Shown: positions 48,415-60,849, numbered from the stretch's first letter. The stretch is 64,000 nt of DNA from Dasypus novemcinctus (GCF_030445035.2 NC_080683.1:115863225-115927224), one strand, 5' to 3'. Notes: generated from the sequence alone by a model not told the origin. A program made the numbers and translations.

Positions 48415-48774
48415 CAAACCTCTCATGACAATGCAAAGTGTTGGTGGAGGGTTGATGTATGGGACCCCTGTATGATGTTACGCATGTTTGCTTTGTAAAT
48501 TCACAACTTCTATTATACACTTGTTTATATATGTTCATATATAAATGATATAAAGATAATCAGATTGGTTAGGGGAAAACTACTTTGTTTAGTAGTAATA
48601 TTTTCACAATGCTCTTTAATCTTTAGTTTAAAAAATGCAAGTTATTGGTGGTAGGGTGAGATGTTATATATGCTTGATGTTATATATGTTTGTTTTGTAA
48701 GTTCACAACTATTATACACTTATTGTTTAGTATGAGTGATATATTTCAATAAATTTAAAAAAAAAAAAAAAAAC
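48415..48774 (+). mobile_element. L1 3'-end insertion with target duplication
   Basis: A 360-bp fragment ending AATAAATTT plus a long A run, flanked by CTGGCTTACT at 48405-48414 and 48775-48784. The sequence resembles an L1 3' terminal region. It contains two related halves (GTGTTGGTGG...CACAACTTCTATTATACACTTG and a diverged repeat near 48645-48725). The L1 assignment is inferred from the tail and duplication. Confidence 0.65.
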
Positions 48775-48920
48775 CTGGCTTACTTCACAGACCACCAAAA
48801 CAAAACCAAACAGCATTCAGACCACATCATTTTTAGTCATTCAATTTGAATCACCACTTCAGTAATCACATATTCTCAAACTGGCAAAAAATGAAAACAA
48901 GAAAAATGAATGCTATTTAC

Positions 48921-48967
48921 CTTGGGCTTTATGCAGAATCAAGCAATCAAGTGAAGTCTTTGAGATA
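48921..48967 (-). other. BCLAF1: BCLAF1 inferred non-coding exon 2
   Basis: On the minus strand an acceptor ATTTTGCAG is followed by 47 nt ending AAGCCCAAG and donor GTAAAT. It contains no ATG. Together with exon 1 and 11 coding exons it gives 13 exons, the number I recall for the human gene. Not proven without transcripts. Confidence 0.55.
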
Positions 48968-50689
48968 CTGCAAAATTCTTCCTGGAGACAATGTTCAGAA
49001 AAATTAAACTCTAAATTCAAATTCCTAGCAAAGATTTGTATAAGTTTGATTTATGGTAATTTAAATATCCACTGTTTACAAAGCAGCGTATCAGGCACTG
49101 CAATAAACTCTTATAAAGGCACTTACAATTTACAGGAAGGGGAAGATGAATGAGCAAAGAGTAAACTTTTAACCAAAAACCCTAAGGAACTCAGTCTTTG
49201 TGTTTGTTTTGTTTTTTAAATCACTGCTACTGTGCCACCATGAAACTGAGGGCACCTTAACTTTTATTTAAAAGCTGAATTTAATTTTAACAACTTGGAC
49301 TTTAGAAAACCAAAAAATATGCTGTCGCCTTATCAGAAAAATCTGAAATGGCTAACATGCCAACTCAATATATCAAAACGTAACCATACAATTTGCAGTT
49401 AGTGCTCATAATGCTATAATTTATAATATCAAAAATGAGTTTAACACTCTGCTCCTTATACTTTTGGCATTCTCCTTCATAAGTTTCATTTCATCCGAAA
49501 CCCATTTTTTAAATTCAGAAAACAGCCATCACAGTAACTCTATAAACTGTATCTAAACCACTCTGCTACACATGCATTCAAATAAAATAGCAAATGAAAG
49601 ATTTATGAGAAGTCAATACTCAACCAAAACTAATTTACCATTATTGAGAAAATTTCAATTTTGCACAATATTAAAAAGTTATCAATACTGAAAGGTTAAC
49701 ATTATGAATAAGATTCAGTAATTATCAATTACAGGTAAAGCAGGGTCAAAATAAGGAAGCAGAAACTAAAATTCAAGATTGATATATACATGTACTCAAG
49801 GAATTTATAAGCCACTTAAATGAAAAATATATATTAATATGAAAATCTCTGACTCTTATAATCAATCCAATAAAAAAAGATGCAGTAAGCCTGTAAACAT
49901 TGGGCGATTTAAGTAAGAGATTTGAGATTCAGGACAGAGAAGAGGAATAGGACCTTGTAATTAAGGTAAGCATACTATAACAAAAATTAGGGAAAAAAAC
50001 ACAAAAGGGCAAGATAGATTTGAGTACAAAAACCAAACGAATTCTAAAGCACATACCTGTTTTTAAAAATATCGAAAATCCCCAAATGGGCAGAGAAGCA
50101 CTCTAACTGCTGTGTTATAAACTCCTCTCTGACCTACAACTGACTTACTGCTGAAGGGATAGGTACATACAGGCTCACTTTGGCTAACATTTCCCCTATT
50201 TCAAAAAGAGCATTTAAATTTCTGTATATCCAGAAAAGAACCAATTACCAAGTTCCCATTTGTTCCAAAATTCAAGATTATTTTTGAAGTTCCAAGAAAA
50301 TATTTACTAGAGATAGCTAACTGACAGAGGAGGGGATTTAAATTGTTAGACTAGTGAATATACATTCTTGTTCACAACTTATAAATATATTCAGGTGTCC
50401 TCACCAAGAACTGCAAATGATCATATGTGAAGTGACATGCAACTTTCATTATCAAAGACTGTGATCAGCTCAGCTAATTAAAAAAGAAAAATTGAAAGTC
50501 TATGTACAAAAAGTACTGGGTCATGTGTTTTGGGAGGCAAGACTATGGAAAACGTTCCTGCTCTTCAGAAACAAATTATAGGGGAACAAAGATCAGCAAC
50601 AAGTCATATAAACATCTAAAGATCAATCATATGCCAAAAACCGGTTCAGAGTCTTCTCATGATTTACCTATTAACCCATCTTCAAATAA

Positions 50690-51443
50690 AATGTTCAGAA
50701 TACATATTCGTTTACTAAGTGCCTATTACACTATAATTCTAGTGTTGGGACTACAGCATTTATATAAGCTCCTCACTATCATGGAGTTTATATTCTACTA
50801 ATGGGGAGGAAAAACAAAACATCAAATAGTGACAAGTACCATGATGGGACTTTTTAAAGGTGGTTTACATTTAAGCTCACCACAAGGATCCTTGCAACGG
50901 CCGGGGATTGGGGGGGGGGGGGCATTCTAGGCAGAGGATACAAATTCAGGGCCAAAAGACCAGTAAAGTAGAGGTATTGTGACCAAAGAGTTGATGGTAG
51001 GAGGCAAGGTGGAAGGGCAGGAATGGACCCAATCAGATAACATCTAGTAGGCCAGAGTCTGAACTTCACTGTAAATATAAATGGGAAGCCCCTATAGGGT
51101 TTAGTTTACATTTTAAGAAGAATGCTATGTTGAGGATGGACAACATGCAAAACAGAGGAAAGCAGGGAATCAAATTAGAAGGGTGAAACGGTTGCCTGGA
51201 GAAGATGGTAGCAACAAAAGTAGAAAAAAGGGGCAAATTCAGGATCTGATTTGGTAGTACATTTAACAGGACTTGCTCATATATCGTTGGGAGATGTGAA
51301 CAGGAGTGAGGATAAAAGGAAAAATTAAGGGTGGCTTCTAAGTTTTGAGTTCGGGCATTTGGCTGCATAATGATCAACGCGACAGAGTTGGTGAAGTCTG
51401 GGGAAAGGGAGAATTTGGGGAAGAATATGAATGTTTGAGCCAT
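50690..51443 (-). repeat. Long L2 fragment (antisense)
   Basis: The plus strand reads the reverse of the L2 3' half: 'tactaagtgcctattacac...', 'catggagtttatattctac', 'cattctaggcagaggatac', 'gggaagcccctatagggttt', 'acttgctcatatatcg', 'aagggtggcttctaagttttgag'. A 14-G run lies inside (about 50908-50921). Confidence 0.65.
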
Positions 51444-52776
51444 TCGTGGTCACAGGGGAAAAATGTTTAAACCAGAATTTGACTGTGTTCTCACTTCAAC
51501 TCCTGTACTCACTACAACACCTTAACAGGTGCCTGATAATGCCACAACTCAAATACTGAATTCAAAATGCCAAATAATCTTCCCTTTAGTACTACCAAGA
51601 TCACTTACTAACAGATTCTATTTGTAAACAAAGATAGGGAATAACTGTTCTTCCAAGTCAAGAAAGGGATCTAGCTAATCCTCTCCTTTGCCACGATTTT
51701 CTTAATCATCAGATTCCAGTGTCTACCACAATGTAAGGGTGAAAGTGGAATATCCTCAAAACAAAATGCTACAAGCCATCAGTAGGCAGGCTTTAGGCCA
51801 TTTTGATCTCTTCCAACATATTTATCCTTAATTGGCTAGGATCATACAAAAATGAAAACAATCTTGTAGCTGTTTGTCCTATATAAAAGGTTCTTTATTG
51901 TCCAAACAGTACCCCAATCGTTACAATTAGAGTCCAGTTAGAATGAGAATTAGCATAAGAGACATGGAACTTTTTCTCTTTTTCAATACCTGCCCCCAAG
52001 AGGTTTAGTCACATCTGCTTTCAACTTTAGTCTAAATTTTTCAATTCTAGAACTCTAAAATAAAAGTTTCGGGTTGAAAATAGTGGCCGATATTGCTGCT
52101 TGATTCTGAAAAAATAATCTTAAAAGTAAATGAAGTCAATTTATATATTTAAAATGAGGGTAAAGTTCCTAACCTCAACTCCCATTTACCCTACTAAGAA
52201 TATTATTACAGATGTATTGGATGCAACACATCTGACACCACGTAATTGTCTGAATCGCTCGCCGAGAGGACGTGCCTAGTTGTACTAGGGCTGCCTTTCG
52301 GTCGGGGCGTGGCAGGCCACCCCTGGAACCATCAGCTAAGACCCAGTCTGACGCTAAGAAACAATAACTAGGCACCAACCCCTGGAGTCTAGAGGGCACG
52401 TTCGCTTCAAAACAGCGAGTGGGTTGCCAGAGGGACCCAAGACGATCAACATCGGAGAAAACTTTCCCGCAGCACCGACGGCCCGAGGCAGATCAGGGCG
52501 TCAGTGAGGGGGAACAGAAGGACCGGATCCTAAAACCAAGGAGAATGACAAAAAAGCAGCGTAAACAAACGGCGGCCTGAAACCCGAAAAATGGCTGGCT
52601 TTTGCTACTCCAAAGACCGAGGCAGGCCCCATCCAAGGCGTAGGACCCGAAAAACGGTCCTGAACGCAGCCAATGAGAGACCGACACAAGTTGCACCTCT
52701 AGCGGGCGCAGGAGCCACAAACGAAACGTGCGGGGCACAAGGGCGCGCATACACGGGGGCGGGCGGGGCAGACGAG

Positions 52777-52928
52777 CGCGCGTGCGCGGGGGGGGAAGGG
52801 GGAGGTGGGCGCGCGTGCGCAGCGGGCGGCGTTGAGGCGAGCGCGCGAGAAGGGCGGGCGCGCGTGCGCGGGGATCCAGACCGAGGCAATGGGGGAAGGG
52901 CCGAAAGGGGGAGACTTGCGCACGCGCA
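52777..52928. promoter_or_regulatory. Cluster of four NRF-1-type sites
   Basis: Palindromic YGCGCRTGCGCR/YGCGCAYGCGCR matches at 52777-52788, 52810-52821, 52859-52870 and 52917-52928 (the last, TGCGCACGCGCA, exact). All are in the BCLAF1 CpG island, in the inferred first intron. Confidence 0.75.
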
Positions 52929-53195
52929 CGGTCAGGCCGCGCGGGCTCGGGGTCTCGGGCCAGGTTCGCGACCGTACGCACCCTTCGCACGGCTCACCCC
53001 CCAAACACCCCCCTCTCGCATTGCGCCTCGAAAACCTGAGGGAAACCGACAGAAAAACACATAAACAAGGGCGCGACGTCTCCCGACTTGGCGTATCGCC
53101 GCCAGCCCGTCACCATCCACACAAGAGTCAACAATATTCACCCGTCCTCGTTATTCACTGCAACTTGAGTGATCTGGATACCGCACAAGGCCTAC

Positions 53196-53300
53196 CTGAT
53201 ACGCCGAGGGGCGGTTCCGGGGCCTTAGCGCCGTTGTAACTACACAGCGGCCATTTCCCGACTCAAGAACGGGAGAAAAACCATAGAGGAACCTTCGACG
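53196..53300 (-). other. BCLAF1: BCLAF1 inferred non-coding exon 1
   Basis: Set by donor TATCAG|GTAGGC (GT at 53195-53194). The 5' edge is estimated from the ETS/CRE motif just upstream at 53313-53325. Confidence 0.6.
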
Positions 53301-53312
53301 CTCTAGCTCGGT

Positions 53313-53325
53313 CCGTCACTTCCGC
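53313..53325 (-). promoter_or_regulatory. BCLAF1: ETS/CRE composite motif
   Basis: GCGGAAGTGACGG on the minus strand. Combines a GABPA-type ETS core with a half CRE, common at CpG-island start sites of housekeeping genes. Confidence 0.65.
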
Positions 53326-54329
53326 TTGGGGGCGTGGCCTCCGATGCGGCTAAATGTCTGGCGGGCCCCGCCCACCGGCCCGCCCCTGATCGGCACCCCA
53401 GCTGCTGGGATGATGTTGCCGGAGGCTTTCTGGGAAATCACGCGACTAGTCTCGCGCGAAGACCCGAAGGCACCACCCAACGGCGGAGGCTGGGAGATGG
53501 GGGTCGGCGGTTGGTAGGCGGTCCCGCCTTCCCTTTAGAGACACCTTCCGGGCCTCGCTGTGGTCTTAGTTTCTGCTGCGTTGATCGGGTCGTGTCTCAC
53601 ACTTTTGTGGGACCCGCTCAAGCCAGGCCCAACGCAGCCCCTCGTGGAAAGGCCGGAGGCGCTCACTGGAGATGAGGAAGTGCAGCCTTTGCTTTAATGT
53701 ATAATGCGCCATCCGTTCTTCGATACAGGAAAAATGGCCACGATATCAGTCCCTCTCCTGGGGGAGTCAAAGCAATTCAGGCTGGCTCGGTGTTTGGCGT
53801 CGTAGGATGCTTTTTTCCCTGCGACCTTGTTAAAGCGTTCCCTTAGTGATTGTAGGGCGTGGGCTCAGGCATTAAAGAGCGCCAAGCCGTCGAGCTTTCC
53901 GCCAGTAATGACCATTTGTGCCGGCCGATGTGCAATTTGTATTGCCAGAATTATAAATCAGATTATAAAAAAAGCAAACCACCTTGGATAGGCATAGAAC
54001 TTCAAGTACCAGTGGCACATTTCCTGTTACTACTTCTCTGACATGTACTTTTCTTCCTTAGGACCTGATACCGTTATTACTTTGATGTTTAGGGACGTGA
54101 ACGACCTTTAAAGCTTTCAAAGGATTTCAAAGTTGTAATTAGCAACCAGTCCTTTGTCAATCAGTTAAATCCACTCTTGGGCCCCGGTTGTGTATTTAAC
54201 AAGCTGCTTAGTGCTTTCTCTCAATCCAATTTAACATCTCAGCTAGAAGTACCTCATTGTATTTTCATGGCATGAACCCTCGCTTTTCTTTTACTGTACA
54301 GTCTTCTCCCTCATCCCACCAGTACCTTC

Positions 54330-54430
54330 AGAATTTAGAAACGGGAATCTTTTTCTGTTTTGTTCACAGATGTGTCCTTAAGCAACTTAAGTGGGTGCTC
54401 AGTAAATATTAGTTGAATGAATGTATTTAT
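54330..54430 (+). repeat. L2 3'-end fragment
   Basis: 'tttgttcacagatgtgtccttaagc', 'gggtgctcagtaaatattagttgaatgaatg', the L2 terminus. 54430-55310 beyond it has no recognisable feature. Confidence 0.65.
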
Positions 54431-55313
54431 TTTTTTTAAAATAAACACTAATCATTGACAGCACAATGCAATGCCGCTAATTCCACATGTATAAGGAAGA
54501 GGGACCCTCATTGCTAACAGCCCTTATCCATTTATTCAAAATATGTCAAAGTCTGACCGGATGCTTTTCAGGCTAGGAGATCATCTTAAGTATTCCTGTG
54601 CAATTCTATTGCAAATGTACTGAAAATGAAGTCATCTGACGATGCGTAGCTGATTGTGATATGAAATAGCCTGAGCTCCTTAACAAGGGAAACATGTTAA
54701 ATCAAGCCCTTTAATGATTCTTTATGGAACAACCATCCAAACTTTTCTTGAACTAGGCCCATTCAGTATATAATATGTGCCTTGACTGACTCCAAAATCA
54801 GAGGTCATTAGGTTTATATCATTTTACATTTTTACATTCAATGCATTGTTGTTTTGTTTTCACAACCACCATTATAGCTTCATTCCTTATAAGGAAACTC
54901 TTGTTTCCTATTAAAATGCAAATAATATTGAAAACAGCATAGGAAAAAAAAATCAAGAGCCTACTTAACAAACAGGCAATGGATGAAAATAGAAAATTAT
55001 CTCCCAAAAGAAATAGAAATGGTGGACAAATGATCAACCTTCTAAAAAGATAAGTACACACAAAGCAATGCTGAGATAGTATTTTCCACCCAAGAAATTA
55101 GTAAACTAATTTTAATTTTTAGGGTCATTGACAATTTTCTGAGAATATGTTTATAAAACTTTGCTGAGAGATGGTTTGGTTTTTGTTTGTTTTGTTTGTT
55201 CAAGATAATTGAAAGGAAACAGAAGACTGGATACCTGAAAAGGACAAGGACATGGGAATGACGATGGAGCTGGGAGGCTGGACCACTATTCAATTGGTTT
55301 GGTTTTGTTTGTT

Positions 55314-55823
55314 TTAGGCAACATCAAAACTATTTTCCTTTTTTGGGGAAACAAATTGAGGAGTTTTGGGGTCTCTTCCTTCCCAGCCCTCGGTAATAGT
55401 GGCACTGAGAGCCCTACAGTGGTAGTGAGGGGAAGCAACTGAGGAAATGGGGCCTTCAGGGCTTCCCCAACTAGACTTGCTCAGGCAGGATGTTGACTGC
55501 AGCCTCCACCACAGTCTTGGCAGCTGGCAGGGCAGGTGGTGGTCCCAATCCACCAATAACCCCCAGTCCTTGAAGTCCATCCTGTTGAAAAGTGACCTCA
55601 CGAGCTCCAGGAGCATGATGGTCCAGGCCTCCTGCTCAGGGTCTGAGAGCTCACAGTTGTGCTCGTCGGAATAGGATGCTGTGGCCGCTGGCCTGCAACT
55701 GCCAAGCCTTCCACTCTTCCTAACCTTACCCAAACTTTGCATTGAATCTTGAGTTAGATAATATCCTTCCAATAAGTTTCTTTTCTGGGTGTGTTCACCA
55801 GAGTTGGTTTCTGTTGCTTGCAA
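55314..55823 (-). other. Unassigned 169-codon open frame
   Basis: The longest open frame outside known exons. It starts [14 protein letters not shown] and includes [35 protein letters not shown] and [14 protein letters not shown] do not recognise the protein. The central part is GC-richer than its flanks and reads like real coding sequence, while the C-terminal third looks frameshifted. No introns, splice sites or promoter are evident. The best guess is a decayed retrocopy or chance frame; a lineage gene is not excluded. Confidence 0.35.
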
Positions 55824-56029
55824 ACAAGACCCTGAGCATACAGCTGACTAAGGATGGCAGTTTGAACCCATTAAGTCATACCCGCTTTCTCCAGAGATTC
55901 AGTTAACAGGATAAACTTCTAATCTCATATAAGGACAAGAAAAACAACAGCACAACATCTATAGACATGATGGTTAACCAATTATGGAGAACTGAGAGTA
56001 GTTAACAGAAATCTTTCTTGATTTGTCTG

Positions 56030-56170
56030 CTTCCCTGACTAAAACATAAGCTTCATGAAGGCAAGGATTTTTCGTTGTTGTTATTCATTGCATTCCCCAG
56101 TGCCTAAAATAGTACCTTGGCACTTTGAGGTGCTCCCTAAATGATGGTTGAAGTTTGAATGAATGAAAGT
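56030..56170 (+). repeat. L2 3'-end fragment
   Basis: 'taagcttcatgaaggcaaggattt', 'attccccagtgcctaaaatagtacc', ending GAATGAATGAAAG. Confidence 0.7.
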
Positions 56171-56544
56171 TCTCTAAGAGGGTTGCAGGATGCAGAATCA
56201 AACTGTGGGTCTCTAATAATAATTGTACACATCTAATGAGCAGTTCAAGGTAAAATTAATTTGACCCTATATATAAGTTCATATAACTTACACTGGAAAG
56301 AACAAGCTGTTTGCAAAGATGGCTAGAATATTGATCGCAACCTGGATTTATGTCAAGATTCCCACTAACTTTAAAACTAAAGTAAAAATTACTCCCCTTC
56401 CCCACTTTTGCTCCTTATGCCCCTTTAATTTCATGAGAGAATATTTGGGCCTTTATCATAGGCAGCTTGTGGCCAAATGTCCAGAGAAGCAAAGGTGGGG
56501 GGGGGGGGGTTCCTGTGTGTCACTGGTCATTTGTTTTCCATCTT

Positions 56545-56936
56545 TTATTTCTTTCTCTTCCCTTCCCCACCTCACCCCCCCCCCAGTTGTCTGCTCTCTG
56601 TGTCCATTCACTGTGTCCACTTGTATTCTTGTCAGCGGCAACAGGAATCTGTGTCTTCTTTTTGTTGCGTCATCTTGCTGCATCAGCTTTCCCTGTGTGC
56701 AGTACCACTCCCGGGGGGACTGCACTTTTTTCGTGCAGGGCGGCTCTCCTTATGCCTGCACATGGGGCTCCTCTACTTGGGGGACACCCCTGCATGGCAC
56801 AGCACTCCCTGCATGCATCAGCACTGCACGTAGGCCAGCTCATCACACGGGTCAGTAGGCCATGAGTTTGAACTCTCACCTCCATGTAGTAGGTGGACAG
56901 TGGACGCCCTATCCGTTGGGCCAAATCCACTTCCCT
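56545..56936 (-). repeat. DAS-type SINE (antisense)
   Basis: The 5' head lies at the right (GGGCCAAATCCACTTCCC on the plus strand, 56918-56935), with body and degenerate T/C-rich tail to the left. It abuts the RPS12 pseudogene. Confidence 0.85.
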
Positions 56937-57180
56937 CCCCTAGTTTCTTGTTGTCTTCAACCTTAGTTAGCTTGATTTGGTGCTCAGCACAAAGGACCTC
57001 CACCAGCTCGACATATATGGGTTCATCGCAGTTGGCTTGCACTTGCTAAGACGCTGGCAGCTCCACGGGTTCTCCGTGCTAGGCCTAGGCCATCGTGGAC
57101 CCCGCGGTCTTCAGCACCTCTTGTAAAGCAGTGTTAATGTCCAGGCACCTTCAGCAACTACACCTTCCTTGCCCAGGGCA
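56937..57180 (-). pseudogene. RPS12P: RPS12 processed pseudogene, 3'-truncated
   Basis: Minus-strand sequence follows ribosomal protein S12: GVVAEG near the start, INTALQEVLKTA, a damaged middle, then [18 protein letters not shown] and [13 protein letters not shown]. Frameshifts are present, the start codon is changed, and a stop lies before the NCDEP block. The copy ends abruptly at KKLG where the antisense SINE begins; the remaining third of the protein was not found on the far side. Intronless, so a retrocopy. Confidence 0.88.
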
Positions 57181-57595
57181 GTGGGTCACAGGTGGAGCTG
57201 AATCTTGAAAGCACCCAGCCTCTACCTCCACAACGTCGGCATGGAAAGAGCTAGCTGAGTAGTTTTGAAGGATGGTGGTTGAGCCCAAAAGGCCTGGATT
57301 TTCCCCTTGGAGCTGAAGAACATTGGTTCACTTAGGGGTATGTTTGAAAATGGTCCATATTTGAAGGCCAGCATTGTATTCGTGGGTTGTGGATTGGGGT
57401 TTTCATCATGTTTATTTCACTCCTTGTCCTCGTCAACATCCTGTGTGAATGATGTAAAAGACTAAAGAAAAGTATGAGCCTGGTCCTCAGAAGACAAAGA
57501 TTTATGGCTGTTTAGTCACTAACTTTTCAAAAAACAAACATCTTTAGAGTAAAAATAATATAGTCCCCATGAAAACCTCAAAGAAATAAAATGCA

Positions 57596-58023
57596 GGGAA
57601 GCGGACTTGGCCCAGTGGTTAGGGCGTCGACCTACCACATGGGAGGTCTGCGGTTCAAACCCTGGGCCTCCTTGACCCATATGGAGCTGGCCCATGCGCA
57701 GTGCTGATTCGTGCAAGCAGTGCCCTGCCACGCAGGGGTGTCCCCCGCGTAGGGGAGCCCCACGCACAAAGAGTATGCCCTGTAAGGAGAGCCACCCCGC
57801 GCAAAAGAAAGTGCAGCCTGCCCAGGAATGGCGCTGCACACACGGAGAGCTGACACAACAAGATGACGCAACAAAAAGAAACACAGATTCCCGTGCCACT
57901 GACAAGAATACAAGCGGACACAGAAGAACACACAGCAAATGGACACAGAGAGCAGAGAACAAGATGGGGGGGTTAGGGGGGAGGGGAGAGAAATAAATAA
58001 AAAATAAATCTTTTTAAAAAATA
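57596..58023 (+). repeat. Full-length DAS SINE
   Basis: Head GGGAAGCGGACTTGGCCCAG, B-box region GGTTCAAACCC, full body, G run and A-rich tail. Flanked by near-identical AAAGAAATAAAATGCA-like duplications (57580-57595 and 58024-58039). Confidence 0.92.
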
Positions 58024-58369
58024 AAAGAAAGAAAATGCAATAGTAACAAATATTTTTTGAAAAATTTATGAAGGCAAGGTTGTCTCTTTTAGTTTATCAT
58101 TTAATCCAAAAAAAGGTTACTAAAATTAAGGACATTTATCTCATTTAAAAACGAAATCTGTATATATGCATAGAAGCAAGACAAGAAGAATAATCTCCCA
58201 AACATTACCATGTTCATATTTGGGTGGTCATATTAGAGGTGAATTTTTAAAATTTACTCCGTTGCTTTTCTGTATTTTCTACAATTTCTATAGTAACCAT
58301 AACTTCTATAATAGAAAATGAGAATTGAGACCATTTTAATTTTATTGGAACTTTGAAAGAAAATTATCC

Positions 58370-58819
58370 TGGATTGAATTGTGTCCTGCAAAAACATGCT
58401 GAAGTCCTACCCCACAGGAACTCAGAATGTGACCTCACTTGAAAACAAGATCATTGCAGATGGAATTAGTTAAGATGAGGTCACTCTAGAGGAGGGTGGA
58501 CACTTAATCCAATCTGACAGGTGTCCTTGGGAGCAGAGGGAAGAGTCGCAGACACAGAAACCCACAGGAGAGAAGGCCTGGTAGGCGGAAGGCAGAGACT
58601 AGTATGATGTCTCCAAGCCATGGAATGGCAAAGATTGCCACCAACCTCCAGAAGCTGGAGGGCGCAAGGAAGGCTCCTCCACTGCAGGTTTCAGAGGGAG
58701 CGTGGCTCTGCACTGATTTCAGACCTCTGGTCTCCAGAACAGTGAAGAAATACATTTCTGTTGTTTTAAGCCACCAAGTCTACGGTAATTTGTTACTGCA
58801 GCTATAGGAGACTAATACA
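58370..58819 (+). repeat. MaLR-type LTR (MLT1-like)
   Basis: Starts TGGATTGAATTGTGTCC and ends GAGACTAATACA. Internal landmarks are 'cagaatgtgacctcact', 'ggaattagttaagatgagg', 'gtttcagagggag' and 'ttctgttgttttaagccacc', the ordered pattern of mammalian MLT1 LTRs. No internal sequence adjoins, so it is a solo LTR. Confidence 0.85.
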
Positions 58820-59794
58820 ATAATGAAGAGCTAATAATTAAGAAGAGATGACCTTAAATTTTTTGGTATGTATTTCTTAAAAATAGGGTCAAAACTGTCC
58901 ACTTGACAAAGAATAAAATTTCCATTACTAAATCATATTCTTGAAAAGCCTAATTGTAAATTTCTGCTAGGGGAATATTAGCTTCCAGAGAGAATGTTCT
59001 GGTTTGTTAGTTTTCTTTTTTCCTAGTGTGCCCTATCATTCTTTTTGCTGCATCCACCTTCTCTTGAGCAATGAAGGAGAACACTCTAGTTCACAGAGAG
59101 AACAATGTGTTAAATTATTTACTTGCAGTTGAAAGGACCAGTATAATGAGTTCCGACTGAGCATGATGGACTTGCCTAAAAATGGCTTCATCATTTGCAA
59201 GACAGTCATTTTCAAAACTCAATTTTTCTTATTGGGGTCTGGCTAGTTAGGTTAAAAGAGCATCGCTGGCTCATTTTTTGACTCAACTTTAGAAAGGGTT
59301 GTAAAATGATGGGCCTGCCTTTGTTTATACAGTGTTGTTCCACTATTCTTTTTATTGTGATTGAAAAAAAACTAAACTTTGTCCTGTAGCTAGGTTCCTA
59401 TCTACCAGCACAAACGCATGCATTTGCTTTGCCTAGAAGCATTCATTCTCTGTACATTTCTAGGGAGACAGTTCCAGCAAAGGCATATGAGATGATCTGT
59501 TGGCCACACAATGAAATGCTCACATGAGCTCTTTCATTTCCAAAGAGATGCAAGCTTAAAAATCCTTTAGGAGTAGGAATCATGCAAATATTTATCATTA
59601 TTGGTCATTTTTATTCCTAGGGATCTAGCTGGCAACCATCTGGTACATAAAACTGGTTTAAAAAAAAAAGATTAAAATGGCACTAGAAAATTTTAATTTA
59701 TTCTCCATACATCTTTGAGACACATTAATGTTTATATATGGAATTTAAGACAAAGTTGAGTGCCCCAAAGAATTGAAAACAGAGATTCAAATAG

Positions 59795-60170
59795 ATTCTT
59801 GTATACCAAGCATTAACCACAATGGCCAAAAGGTGGAAATAATCCAAGCGTCCATCAATAGATAGAAAAGATAAACAAAATGCAATATATCCATATATTG
59901 AAATATTATTCAGCCATAACAAGGGATAAATTCTGATACAGGTTATAATAAGGAATAAACTTTAAAAACATTATGCTAAGTAAAATAAACCAGACCCAAA
60001 AGAACAAATATTGTATGATTTCACCTACATGAAATACCTAGAATAGGCAAATTCTTAGAGACAGAAAATAGATTAGCAGGGGCTAGAGGGAGGGGGAGTT
60101 ATTGCTTAATGGGTGCAGAGTTTCTGTTTAGGGTAATAAAAAAATTGAAAATAAATAGAGGGGATGGTTG
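59795..60170 (+). repeat. L1 3' region fragment
   Basis: 'aaccacaatggccaaaaggtgg', 'gtccatcaatagatag', 'attattcagccataac', 'attatgctaagtaaaataaacc', 'caggggctagagggaggggg': the ordered 3' part of an old mammalian L1. Confidence 0.85.
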
Positions 60171-60849
60171 TTAAAAAAGAGAAAGGCAAGCTGAAAATTT
60201 ATTCAAGAGTGTTGAAGGACAAAGTGAAGATAGTAGAAGTGTTATGAGCAATTGGCAAATGTACTGGGTAGTAGAGGCTGAACTATGGTAACAGACTCCA
60301 AAATTAAGTATGGCTCACATTAATGGAAGTTTTTTTCTCTCTCTGCAGTCCAAGGCAATTATATTAGGTTGATGAATATTTGCTTCATGCCCTGATTCAA
60401 AGGCCCAAGCTACTTTCAGCTTGTGTCTCCCTCATGGCCTAAGGTCCATGGACAGAATTCAAGCCTCTCAGTATCTTACATGGGAAAAATTACATCACTG
60501 TTAACTTCAAACCAAAACTTACGATTTCCTTTAATTATGAATTTAGGCAAAGCCACAGAAGTATTTAGCAATATTCCCAACTTGGTAACAAATAGAAATT
60601 GTAGATTTTTTAAATCAGATTAATGTTGATGCAGGTCTCTTGAAGAATCATTTCTATACCATCTGCTTTCAGAATTACGGTAGTTTTTAGACCTGCCTCT
60701 AGATATTGATGTTTAATATCCTTTAAAAATAACAGGGAAAATTACTTTAGGGTTGCCCCCAGTAATCCCAGTTTTTATTCTCTTAAAATCCTCTTCTCTT
60801 GAGAATGGGCTGGACGTGCTGATCCACTTCTCTTAATAGAATGTGTCTG

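Larger units (their letters stand above)
52240..53680. promoter_or_regulatory. BCLAF1: CpG island, BCLAF1 promoter
   Basis: The densest CpG region in the window, spanning the inferred BCLAF1 exon 1. It contains an ETS/CRE composite (GCGGAAGTGACGG on the minus strand, 53325-53313), a YY1-like ATGGCCGC near 53250, and several NRF-1-type sites at 52777-52928. Open frames across it have no supported coding identity and reflect lack of stops in GC-rich DNA. Confidence 0.85.

Noticed and set aside
52493-53675. Several 100-165 codon frames on both strands
   Set aside because: GC-rich CpG-island sequence lacks stop codons by chance. Composition is Arg/Ala/Pro-rich low complexity and overlaps the BCLAF1 promoter.
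56319-56865. Open frames of 118-179 codons
   Set aside because: They run through the antisense SINE and its G-rich tail; SINE-derived, not genes.
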